Part shown: positions 6,716-12,885 of the stretch, one piece after another
How positions within the stretch are numbered: the first letter of the stretch is position 1
How the letters are laid out: every line of letters begins with the position of its first letter
Assembly (NCBI GenBank): GCA_026390245.1
Contig: JAPLGI010000127.1
Span: forward strand, 1 to 12,885
Length of the DNA stretch: 12,885 nt
Direction of reading: 5' to 3'
Origin: Caldisericota bacterium
Lineage (GTDB): Bacteria; Caldisericota; Caldisericia; Cryosericales; Cryosericaceae
Notes under the pieces: model-generated
Told to the model about the DNA's origin: nothing
Database searches by the model: none
The model's input: only the letters and a program-made list of their open reading frames with translations
Program-made: the position numbers and the translations under genes

Positions 6716-7753
6716 CTATCTATCCTGCTTGACTCCAAGCTTGGCGTAGAGCTGGCTTCGGGTGATGGGAAGAACATAGACCCTCACGGACCTTCGACCC
6801 CAGTTGCACGCGTCGCCATACGAGTTGAAGAAGAGGTCGATGCAGTTCCCGTTGATGCTGGTACCCGTATCCGCCGCGACCGCGTAGCCGTATCCTTCGA
6901 CATACAGCACAGTCCCCATGGGGATGAGACGCCGGTCGACTGCACAGGTGCCGTAGTGAAGCCACAGACCTGAGTAGCCATACAGGTGATCCTTGCCGTC
7001 GAGGACGGTTGAGCGCCTGTTCGAATAGGCGGTGGCGGACATGGTGTAGGTGCGCACGGGCTTGAGATCCAGGCGAGCCGTGCCAACGTCATAGACTTCA
7101 TGAACCACAGGCTTGACGGTCTGCGTCTTGACGACAGCCGAGCTGACCGCCTGCTGGGCGACCTTGGTCACCTTGATGGTCTTCTTGAGGAGACCCGTCT
7201 GGCCCATGACGCTGATGTAGCTACGTCCGACTTCCATGTATGGGTTCTTCTGGTATACGCGCTTGTAGGCTATTGTTTCGGTCTTGCTGGTGTAAGCGTA
7301 GGTCGTGCGCATGACGACGATGTCATCGTTGTATGGCACCGGATCGCCTGGGTCCGGGCTGATCTTGTCTTGCGTGCTTACCGTGATGCCGTTGTCCGCC
7401 AAGAGCTCTGCTACCGTTGCGACGGTCGAATAGATGGTTTCACTGGCATGATCAATGGTGAGCGTTACCGGTCTGGCGCGCACGATAGCGATTTCCCCGT
7501 GGGGGATGACCGCGGCGACATCCGGCGTTACAACGTCTTCCGGGCGCAGGGAACGCGTGTTCGCCTTCGCCAGGACGCTGCTCACCGACATGCTGTGGAA
7601 CGCGACGATCCGCGTCGTGCTGCCCGCATCCTTGACAACATACGCATGAACGCCTGCAGTCCAGAGGAAGAGTCCACCAAGAAAGACCCCCAGAACAGCG
7701 AAAAGAATGGCCTTTCTCCTGTGGAACACCCTCACGAGCCGTGTTGTGTCCAT
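6716..7753 (-). CDS. Cell-wall protein with DUF348, G5 and 3D domains (YabE/resuscitation-factor-like)
   Basis: This 345-residue secreted or membrane-anchored protein is a probable peptidoglycan-acting enzyme. A single N-terminal hydrophobic helix (15-37) follows a basic stretch. One or two DUF348 modules come next (about 39-145, with TVAELLADNGITV). A G5 domain covers about 148-226 (YAYTSKTETIAYKRVYQKN to VKTQTVKPVVHEVYDVG). The C-terminal 3D domain covers about 233-328, with its three aspartates visible at D273 (VDRRLIPMGT), D295 (VAADTGTSI) and D306 (IDLFFNSY). The 3D fold is shared with MltA lytic transglycosylase, so glycan cleavage is likely. Start is ATG 7753: the open frame to 7798 crosses the promoter. 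The gene converges with the flavodoxin fusion, 11 nt separating the stops. Three cysteines in the 3D domain (C270, C304, C316) could form a disulfide. Confidence 0.9.
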   Translation of the reverse strand: MDTTRLVRVFHRRKAILFAVLGVFLGGLFLWTAGVHAYVVKDAGSTTRIVAFHSMSVSSVLAKANTRSLRPEDVVTPDVAAVIPHGEIAIVRARPVTLTIDHASETIYSTVATVAELLADNGITVSTQDKISPDPGDPVPYNDDIVVMRTTYAYTSKTETIAYKRVYQKNPYMEVGRSYISVMGQTGLLKKTIKVTKVAQQAVSSAVVKTQTVKPVVHEVYDVGTARLDLKPVRTYTMSATAYSNRRSTVLDGKDHLYGYSGLWLHYGTCAVDRRLIPMGTVLYVEGYGYAVAADTGTSINGNCIDLFFNSYGDACNWGRRSVRVYVLPITRSQLYAKLGVKQDR

Positions 7754-7762
7754 AGTGGTTTG

Positions 7763-7791
7763 ATTATACCATCGGCTACCGGCGGCTGCAA
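7763..7791 (-). promoter_or_regulatory. Promoter of the 3D-domain gene, apparently leaderless
   Basis: A consensus TATAAT (7768-7763) is preceded by a 17-bp spacer and TTGCAG (7791-7786). The -10 box ends only 9 nt before ATG 7753, so transcription should begin within 1-4 nt of the start codon. No Shine-Dalgarno sequence lies in the gap (CAAACCACT), which fits a leaderless transcript. Confidence 0.6.
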
Positions 7792-7865
7792 AGGCCACGC
7801 CCAGGAACGAATGGCTGAACGGCTCATCCAGACAGGCCCAGTCGCATTCACACCGTGGAAGTGCT

Positions 7866-8594
7866 TCAGCTGCGCCTCCGACCGCTGAAGAACCTAAGCA
7901 CGAACAGGAACAGGTTGACCAGGTCCAGGTACAGGCTCAGGGCCCCGATGACCGCTACCTTCTCGGCCTGCGGGTTACCACCGGCCATCGTCATGGGGTT
8001 TTCGCCCGCCGGGTCCAGGCTGAGCGCCATCCTTCGCAGCTTCTGCGTGTCCCAGGCGGTCAGCCCCAGGAACACAACGATGCCGATGATGCTGATGAGG
8101 AAGTCCAGGCCAGAGCTCTTCGTGAACAGGTTGATGATCGAGACAATGATGATGCCAACCAGCCCAAACAAGGCAATGTTGCCGAGCTTTGACAGGTCCA
8201 TGCGCGTCGCCGAACCGATGAGCGACATCGCCAGGAACAAGCCTGCCGAGCTGGCAAACGCCATGGCGATATCCCCTTTCGCATATACCATGAAGATGGA
8301 GGACAGGGTGAGCCCGTTCACCGCCGCATACGTGAGGAACAGGAGCCCTGCCGTCTGCGGAGACATCCTGCTGATGGCTCGCGAGAGCCCGATGACCAGG
8401 CCGAGCTCAGCAACGATGAGGAACATGAACACAAGCGGGTTGCCAAAAACCACCCCCTGGATCGCCTGGCTGCCGCTGACAAACCAGGCTATTGCGGCGG
8501 TCAGCGCGAGTCCCCCGGCCATCCATCCATAGACCCGGTTGAAGAATGCCCGGACGCTGTCCTCCGGACGTATGACGGTTCCCTGGTATTCCAT
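7866..8594 (-). CDS. Bax inhibitor-1 family membrane protein (YccA/YbhL/YetJ-like)
   Basis: This 242-residue inner-membrane protein has about seven hydrophobic helices starting after FNRVYGWMAGGL (18-29). The C-terminal signatures are TAWDTQ (179-184) and LSLYLDLVNLFLFVLRFF (219-236). D182 and D224 correspond to the aspartate pair that in Bacillus YetJ forms a pH-sensitive gate for calcium leak; that assignment is from family knowledge. The length fits the family. Start is ATG 8594, with AAAGGAG (8609-8603) 8 nt upstream; the earlier ATG in the same frame at 8621 overlaps the promoter -10 box. The gene has its own promoter, and the 112-nt gap to the 3D gene (7754-7865) holds only that gene's promoter. 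No terminator with a T-tract was found. Confidence 0.93.
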   Translation of the reverse strand: MEYQGTVIRPEDSVRAFFNRVYGWMAGGLALTAAIAWFVSGSQAIQGVVFGNPLVFMFLIVAELGLVIGLSRAISRMSPQTAGLLFLTYAAVNGLTLSSIFMVYAKGDIAMAFASSAGLFLAMSLIGSATRMDLSKLGNIALFGLVGIIIVSIINLFTKSSGLDFLISIIGIVVFLGLTAWDTQKLRRMALSLDPAGENPMTMAGGNPQAEKVAVIGALSLYLDLVNLFLFVLRFFSGRRRS

Positions 8595-8620
8595 GGAAGC
8601 ATCTCCTTTCAAGCGCAGCA

Positions 8621-8648
8621 ATCATAGGCGGCGACTCTACCTTGTCAA
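8621..8648 (-). promoter_or_regulatory. Promoter of the Bax-inhibitor-1 family gene
   Basis: On the minus strand, perfect TTGACA (8648-8643), 16-bp spacer and TATGAT (8626-8621). It gives a leader of about 20 nt carrying the ribosome site AAAGGAG. The -35 box lies within the last codons of the candidate small cysteine ORF. Confidence 0.7.
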
Positions 8649-8747
8649 GCACCGTTCGACGCGGCAGTACTTCTCCGCCTTCCACTTGTCAATACACTGG
8701 TCTCGGGCATTTTCTGTGCATGGATTGTGAAGTTCCATCCAAGTCAT
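8637..8747 (-). CDS. Candidate small four-cysteine protein (36 residues)
   Basis: A short frame from ATG 8747 to TAG 8639-8637 lies in the otherwise empty divergent region. The product is highly charged and hydrophilic, with cysteines at 10, 18, 28 and 33 (NPCTENARDQC, then KAEKYCRVERC), a spacing that could bind metal or form disulfides. The ATG at 8738 (33 residues) may be the better start because CAGGA (8754-8750) then lies about 9 nt upstream. A weak promoter-like TTGATC-N16-CATATC lies upstream. It reads in the same direction as the Bax-inhibitor gene and ends 42 nt before its start. Codon use is only moderately GC-rich in third positions. I recognise no family, so chance is possible. 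Confidence 0.35.
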   Translation of the reverse strand: MTWMELHNPCTENARDQCIDKWKAEKYCRVERCLTR

Positions 8748-8832
8748 TCCTGGATATGAAGAGGCGGGCAGGCCGATCAAAAGAAGCCGACGAGTCTCAG
8801 TCATCAGTACATCATCAGGGCAGGATTCACGA

Positions 8833-8861
8833 TTGATTTCCCAGAGGGGCCATAGTATACT
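8833..8861 (+). promoter_or_regulatory. Promoter of the PAS/GAF sensor gene
   Basis: TTGATT (8833-8838), a 17-bp spacer and TATACT (8856-8861). Transcription would start near 8868, only about 5 nt before ATG 8873 and about 40 nt before GTG 8909, which supports the GTG start with its strong ribosome site. Confidence 0.6.
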
Positions 8862-8897
8862 TGACTAACTGAATGCTGGGCGAAATGTCACTGATAC

Positions 8898-8903
8898 AGG
8901 AGG
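8898..8903 (+). promoter_or_regulatory. Ribosome binding site that sets the sensor start
   Basis: AGGAGG lies 5 nt before GTG 8909. The in-frame ATGs at 8873 and 8885 have no comparable site. Confidence 0.75.
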
Positions 8904-8908
8904 TCCAC

Positions 8909-11530
8909 GTGGACGAGCAATCAGACAAGCACGCGGCGGAAAGGCACGGCGACTTCTCTGAATGCGCCACACCCGTCGATGCGGTACACCTCGCCGCGCA
9001 CCAGTGGCAGGAATTCCTGGAGTCCTCCCCGGACCCGATGTGGATCAAGGACGCACAGGGCCGCTACGTCGCCGTCAACAAAGCCTACCTCCACGCTGAC
9101 CCCGGACGGACACAGGATGTCATCGGTAAGACCGACTTCGAGATTCAGTCCCGTGAGAAAGCAGAGATGTATATCGCCGATGACCAGGTCGCTGCCCGGG
9201 ATGACATCTCCGAACACGAGTTCAGCGCGGTAGACCAGCAAGGCAACCTGAGGTACTACAATACGAAGAAGGTCGCACTGCATGATGCCGATGGGTCGCT
9301 TTCCGGTGTCCTCGGCCAGGCGCGCGACATCACCAGCCAGCGACGCGTCGAACTCGCGCTTGCCCTGGAGAACCGCCGGTCCCGCCTGTTTCAGGGCATT
9401 CTCGAGGCAGCAGCCGCGGCAGCCACGGTCGGCGCGTTTCTTGGTGACGTCCTCACCTTGGCGCACGAACTATTCGACTATGACCGCGGCGGCGTCTATG
9501 TGCTGGACCCCGACCGCAAGACGGCGCGCCTGGTGTCCGTGCAGGGAGATGCTGAGGCCGTGCTGGGGCAGGCCACGTCCGTCCCCGCGGATGAAGAACC
9601 ATTCCTGCGAGTGTACCGGGATGCGGAACCCTTCTTCAGCAACGCCTGGCACAGCCTCGGTTCCTCGGGCCACCCCTATGACGCACCATTGACGCTCGCC
9701 GTCGTTCCCCTCATCAACCTGGGGCGCGTCGTCGGCTCGCTCAACATGGCATGGCGAACGCCGCCAAGACTCGAGGAAGACTGGCAGGAGTCCCTGGGGG
9801 GCATCGCACGCGAAATCACCATCGGCATGGACCACATCGAGATGATTGCAGCACTGCAGGAGAACACGTCCAACCTCCAGGCGTTCTTCAACTCGGTACA
9901 GGGGTTCTTCTTTGTTGTGGCCCGCGATGGCAAGATCCTGGCTGTCGGAGAGCAGGGGGCCCGCCGGCTGGGACGGACACCCACAGAACTGCTCGGCACA
10001 GACATCAACGACCTGCACCCTCCGGAGGAGCGCGAGCTGTCGCGCTTGATCCTGGGTGACATGATCAATGGCACCAGGACGAGCAGTACCCAGACGCTTA
10101 TGGCCGCGGACGGCGCCCAGATCCCTGTCAACACCCTGGTGACACGTGGTTCATGGAATGGGTCTCTTGCGCTATTCACGACCAGTCAGGACGTCACCGG
10201 CTCGCGGAGAGCGGCTGAGGCTCTCGCGGCCGACCGTAGAAGGGCGGACGCCCTCTACGGTATCATCGAGGCGGCGGGCAAGGCGGAGTCGATGGAGGAG
10301 TTCCTGCCAGAGGCGCTGACCATCGCCCTTGAAGCCACGCCTTTTGAGGGTGGGGGCATATATCTTGTCAACGGGGATCACGCCATGCTTGCCTGTGCAA
10401 CAGGCTTCGGTAGCGAATTCATTGAGCAGATCCGCTCCGTTCCGGTGGACGAGCAGCCATATCGCACCGTCCTCCGTGAAGGGAAACCTGCGGCATTCAC
10501 CGAGTTCGACCTGATGCCATCCACCCCTTCTCAGCAGCATGGAATCGCCTCCATGATGTCCATTCCCCTTGCAGGGGGAGACACTGTGGTCGGCGTCCTG
10601 AACCTCGCCAGCGCAAGAAGCCAGACCACCGAACCCCGGACGGGTCTGCTGATGTCCATTGGCCGCACCATCGGCGAGGCCATCGTTCGCATCCGTGCCG
10701 ACGCGTCCCTGCGAGCAAGCCAGGAGGATTTCGACGCACTGTTCGATGCCATGCCGCGTCTCATGGTTATCCTGAAGGAGGACGGCACGATCTCCAGGGT
10801 CAACAAGGCTATGGCACAACGACTTGGCCACAAGACGGACGAACTGCATGGAACCACTGTACTGGACCTCTGCCCGCCGGACCGCCGCGCAGAAGCCGCA
10901 CACATCCTGGCCGACATGGTCGGGGGCAGGACCGGCGTCTGTGTGCTCTCGCTCCTGAGCCGCGAAGGCGAACTCGTCCGAATTGCGACGCAGGTCGTCC
11001 GCACGAGCTGGGGGGGCCAGCCTGTCATCTTCGGGGTGGGGTGGGAGCTGAACTCAGGTGGGCTGGACGAGGCAGGTTCTGCGCCGACCGTCCTCAACGA
11101 CGAACTGACCGGCCTGTACAGCGCTTCCGGCTTTTCCGCCATCGCCAGCCAGCAGCTCAAGATGGCACATCGGGGACATATCAACGCAGCACTCATTGTC
11201 GCAGAGGTCACCAGTGGCGCTGACGCAGGACCCCCGGAACCTCACATGCTGGCAGACTTCGCCGACATCCTTCGTCAGACGTTCCGGGACTCCGACACCA
11301 TCGGACGTATTGGTACGGCCCGATTCAGTGTCCTGGCCATCCAGACAGACAACACGCGCCTTGATCTTCTTGCACAACGCCTGAAGGAAGCTGTCGCCAC
11401 CCTCAACGCCCAGCGGACCGGTGGAAAACCTGGCCTGACGGCGCGCGTCGCAGTCACTCCGGTGGATGCCATGAGGCCGGCACTGCTGGAAGACCTCCTG
11501 TCTCAGGCCGGGACAGAGCTGGGAGCCTAG
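8909..11530 (+). CDS. Multidomain PAS-GAF-PAS-GAF-PAS sensor with a degenerate GGDEF domain
   Basis: This 873-residue protein has no signal peptide or membrane segment, so it is probably a cytoplasmic sensor. Order: PAS1 about 36-148 (SSPDPMWIKDAQGRYVAVNKAYL to GQARDITSQ), GAF1 about 158-310, PAS2 about 320-435, GAF2 about 445-600, PAS3 about 605-715, and a GGDEF-like domain from about 728. That domain starts normally (NDELTGLYSASGF, D731) and keeps GRIG before the loop. Where active diguanylate cyclases have GGDEF, it reads GTARF (802-806), so both metal- and GTP-binding acidic residues are lost. No histidine-kinase, EAL or receiver domain is present. GAF1 and GAF2 share motifs (GGVYVL/GGIYLV; SVPADEEP/SVPVDEQP), so a GAF-PAS unit was duplicated. 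The likely role is ligand or redox sensing with a non-catalytic output, perhaps c-di-GMP/GTP binding or protein contact. It is transcribed alone and converges on the DOMON gene with 52 nt between the stops. Confidence 0.88.
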   Translation: MDEQSDKHAAERHGDFSECATPVDAVHLAAHQWQEFLESSPDPMWIKDAQGRYVAVNKAYLHADPGRTQDVIGKTDFEIQSREKAEMYIADDQVAARDDISEHEFSAVDQQGNLRYYNTKKVALHDADGSLSGVLGQARDITSQRRVELALALENRRSRLFQGILEAAAAAATVGAFLGDVLTLAHELFDYDRGGVYVLDPDRKTARLVSVQGDAEAVLGQATSVPADEEPFLRVYRDAEPFFSNAWHSLGSSGHPYDAPLTLAVVPLINLGRVVGSLNMAWRTPPRLEEDWQESLGGIAREITIGMDHIEMIAALQENTSNLQAFFNSVQGFFFVVARDGKILAVGEQGARRLGRTPTELLGTDINDLHPPEERELSRLILGDMINGTRTSSTQTLMAADGAQIPVNTLVTRGSWNGSLALFTTSQDVTGSRRAAEALAADRRRADALYGIIEAAGKAESMEEFLPEALTIALEATPFEGGGIYLVNGDHAMLACATGFGSEFIEQIRSVPVDEQPYRTVLREGKPAAFTEFDLMPSTPSQQHGIASMMSIPLAGGDTVVGVLNLASARSQTTEPRTGLLMSIGRTIGEAIVRIRADASLRASQEDFDALFDAMPRLMVILKEDGTISRVNKAMAQRLGHKTDELHGTTVLDLCPPDRRAEAAHILADMVGGRTGVCVLSLLSREGELVRIATQVVRTSWGGQPVIFGVGWELNSGGLDEAGSAPTVLNDELTGLYSASGFSAIASQQLKMAHRGHINAALIVAEVTSGADAGPPEPHMLADFADILRQTFRDSDTIGRIGTARFSVLAIQTDNTRLDLLAQRLKEAVATLNAQRTGGKPGLTARVAVTPVDAMRPALLEDLLSQAGTELGA

Positions 11531-11582
11531 ACTGAGGTCAGATCATCCAGAATGACAGACCAACTTCCTGCAGCCAGGCGTT

Positions 11583-12446
11583 TCAGGGCTTCGGATAGGT
11601 GATGGTCACGACTCTTGTCGTCGGATCATAGCTGACCGCGCACCCCAGCTGCTCGGCAACGAATCGGGCGGGCAGCATCGTCCTCCCCTGGAGGATGATC
11701 GGAACCACACGGGCGTCAGCTGGATCGATACGGATGTTCCCTCCGTTCACCACTGCCGTCGCCCTGCCCACGACCAGTGCAAGCGTGAGGCCTGCACGCT
11801 GAACCGTGACCGTCCGGGTACCCGCGGTCCATGTGACGGTCGCTCCCAGTGGCTCGGCCACGTAGCGCACGGGCAGCAACGTCCTCCCATTTTGAATGAC
11901 AGGAGCGGCATCGAGTGTCACCGGCGTGCCGTTTCGCGTTCCGTTCTTCGAGCCGATGGTGAATGTCAGGACGATGGGCGCAGGTGCACCAATGTCGATG
12001 GTCGCGCTGCCTTTCCGCGAATGAGGAGATACGCTGTCGGCATTACCGATGGCCCAGATGATCTTCAGGCTGCCAGATGCCGGGATAGCCTTGTCCTGGG
12101 TGTCCATTCCGGTCGAGTACTGGTCGAGGACGGTCGTCTTGCCTCCACTGACCCATCCGAATACCATGTCGGCCCCCTTCATGATGGTCTCGGGGTCGAT
12201 ACCCAGCGCCACCCAGCCGGTCGTTGTCGCCTGGATGCCAAACCAGGCTGTATCTCCGGCAACGGTCCAGGATAGCGTGTAGATTCCGTCACCCAGCATA
12301 GTGCTGTGCTCATACTCGCCTGCCTTGACGACGCCATCGATGGCCGGCTGCACTGCCAGTACTCCTGCCGGAAGCGTCAACAATACTGCAACAACAACGA
12401 CCAGACAGCCTCGGACGATGTCTCTCATGCGTATCCGTTGAACCAT
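11583..12446 (-). CDS. Secreted DOMON-domain protein with copper-amine-oxidase N-terminal domain
   Basis: This 287-residue exported protein has a signal peptide at about 1-31 (VVVVAVLLTLPAGVLA). A DOMON domain covers about 36-152: DGVVKAGEYEHS, WFGIQATTTGWVALGID, MKGADMVFGWV, LKIIWAIGNAD and HSRKGSATI. DOMON domains bind haem or sugars and often act in extracytoplasmic electron transfer. The C-terminal part, about 175-287, is a copper amine oxidase N-terminal-like domain with two similar halves: NGRTLLPVRYVAEPLGATV and QGRTMLPARFVAEQLGCAV. In many Gram-positive-type bacteria this is a non-catalytic extracellular or stalk module. Start is ATG 12446 with GGGAGG (12458-12453) 6 nt upstream. The DOMON domain looks short: between DQYSTG and SLKIIW, homologues usually carry about 40 more residues, so an in-frame loss near 12105-12112 is suspected. 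It lies 73 nt downstream of the CDF gene on the same strand. Confidence 0.85.
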   Translation of the reverse strand: MVQRIRMRDIVRGCLVVVVAVLLTLPAGVLAVQPAIDGVVKAGEYEHSTMLGDGIYTLSWTVAGDTAWFGIQATTTGWVALGIDPETIMKGADMVFGWVSGGKTTVLDQYSTGMDTQDKAIPASGSLKIIWAIGNADSVSPHSRKGSATIDIGAPAPIVLTFTIGSKNGTRNGTPVTLDAAPVIQNGRTLLPVRYVAEPLGATVTWTAGTRTVTVQRAGLTLALVVGRATAVVNGGNIRIDPADARVVPIILQGRTMLPARFVAEQLGCAVSYDPTTRVVTITYPKP

Positions 12447-12491
12447 GACAAACCTCCCGATGTCAGATAGTCCCCATGGGCGACGTCCGTT

Positions 12492-12505
12492 GACGGCTTG
12501 CCGTC
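12492..12505. repeat. Perfect inverted repeat between the CDF and DOMON genes
   Basis: GACGGC-TT-GCCGTC on the plus strand. As RNA it can only form a 5-bp stem with a 4-nt loop, and no T-tract follows on either strand. It may be an operator or a weak terminator of the CDF gene. The 10-mer TCCGTTGACG occurs beside it at 12486-12495 and again at 12529-12538. Confidence 0.35.
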
Positions 12506-12519
12506 CAGAACACCTTCAC

Positions 12520-12885
12520 TCACGTCCTTCCGTTGACGATGAGGCCCACTCCCTCGCACGATTCAAACTCGAACTGTACCGTAACGTGCGTGATATCATA
12601 CTTTTCGCCAAGCAGCGCTTCAATCTTCTGCCGCAATGGCATGGTGTCCCGCACCAGCATGTCATCCACGTTGACATGCCCTTCGAACATCGTGTCAGTG
12701 TCACTCACCTGCCAGACATGGACGTGGTGCAGGTCCCGCACATGCGGCAGAGCACAGATGTCGGCCTCAAGCTTCGCAAGATCCAGCCCTTCCGGAGCCT
12801 GCTCCATGAGGATGCCGCCCGCCTCGCGGACCACCTCGAACGCCTCCTTCAGGACCCAGCCCGCCACAAACACCGTCACCAGGGG
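12520..12885 (-). CDS. Cation diffusion facilitator (CDF/CzcD-ZitB type) transporter, C-terminal part
   Basis: The frame is open to the right edge, so only the last 121 residues are seen. They begin inside the last transmembrane helix (PLVTVFVAGWVLKEAFEV), followed by ILMEQAP. The cytoplasmic dimerisation domain then contains LPHVRDLHHVHVWQVSD, GHVNVD, LRQKIEALL and ITHVTVQFEFE. The HHVHVW motif and ferredoxin-like fold are typical of CDF proteins, which export Zn, Co or Cd by proton antiport; several domain histidines bind regulatory metal. The membrane zinc site is outside the window. GTG at 12879 is not the real start, because it lies within the helix and the frame continues upstream. Which metal is moved cannot be told. 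Confidence 0.9.
   Translation of the reverse strand, partial: PLVTVFVAGWVLKEAFEVVREAGGILMEQAPEGLDLAKLEADICALPHVRDLHHVHVWQVSDTDTMFEGHVNVDDMLVRDTMPLRQKIEALLGEKYDITHVTVQFEFESCEGVGLIVNGRT

Noticed and set aside
6704..6717. AGCGG-TCGT-CCGCT hairpin between the convergent flavodoxin-fusion and 3D genes
   Set aside because: Only a 5-bp stem with no T-tract on either side, so I do not call it a terminator.
8854..8861. Palindromic AGTATACT, which could give a -10 box on both strands
   Set aside because: Only the plus strand has a -35 box at the right distance; none is seen on the minus strand.
8595..8908. A tRNA or structured RNA in the largest non-coding gap
   Set aside because: No cloverleaf, TTCGANNC arm or long stem was found by eye; the region is explained by two promoters and the candidate small ORF.
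11531..11582. A bidirectional terminator between the sensor and DOMON genes
   Set aside because: No stem longer than 4 bp and no T-tract in the 52-nt gap.

Overview
The window is bacterial chromosomal DNA, GC-rich (roughly 60 percent by eye) and densely coded on both strands. It has Shine-Dalgarno starts, ATGA/GTGA stop-start overlaps and sigma70-type promoters of the form TTGxxx-N16/17-TATaaT/TATACT. The mix includes a G5/3D cell-wall protein of YabE type, a copper-amine-oxidase N-terminal (stalk-like) domain, several lipoproteins and LysA. This points to a Firmicutes-like or Caldisericota/Cryosericota-like lineage. That placement is a guess from family content. I see no tRNA, rRNA, CRISPR array, insertion sequence or phage gene.

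Layout. Positions 1-4327, all on the minus strand, form one apparent five-gene operon. In transcription order it encodes a zinc-ribbon four-helix membrane protein, an iron(III)-type substrate-binding lipoprotein, a fused two-domain permease, a short ABC ATPase, and a lipoprotein with two-component-regulator-propeller repeats that runs off the left edge. Gaps are 5 and 2 nt, followed by GTGA and ATGA overlaps. The ATPase reading frame is broken: the part that should hold the ABC signature (LSGGQ) is missing and the frame changes there.

Positions 4328-4549 hold divergent promoters. lysA (diaminopimelate decarboxylase) then runs rightwards, followed 10 nt later by a flavodoxin/split-barrel (PNPOx-like) fusion. 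Converging on these from the right are a 3D-domain cell-wall protein, apparently with a leaderless mRNA, and a Bax-inhibitor-1 family membrane protein, each with its own promoter. The 314-nt region 8595-8908 holds two divergent promoters and a candidate 36-residue four-cysteine ORF.

Positions 8909-11530 encode an 873-residue PAS-GAF-PAS-GAF-PAS sensor whose C-terminal GGDEF domain has lost its signature motif (GTARF). The right end, on the minus strand, holds a secreted DOMON plus copper-amine-oxidase-N protein and the C-terminal part of a cation diffusion facilitator.

Functional themes are metal handling (iron uptake, CDF efflux, a possibly haem- or metal-binding DOMON protein), envelope and peptidoglycan biology (LysA makes lysine from meso-DAP; the 3D protein probably cuts glycan), and redox or signal sensing. 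The most notable points are the signature-less ATPase in an otherwise intact import operon, the propeller lipoprotein coupled to it, the degenerate GGDEF sensor built by duplication of a GAF-PAS unit, and the flavodoxin-split-barrel fusion. I found no clear evidence of a wholly new defence or mobile system.
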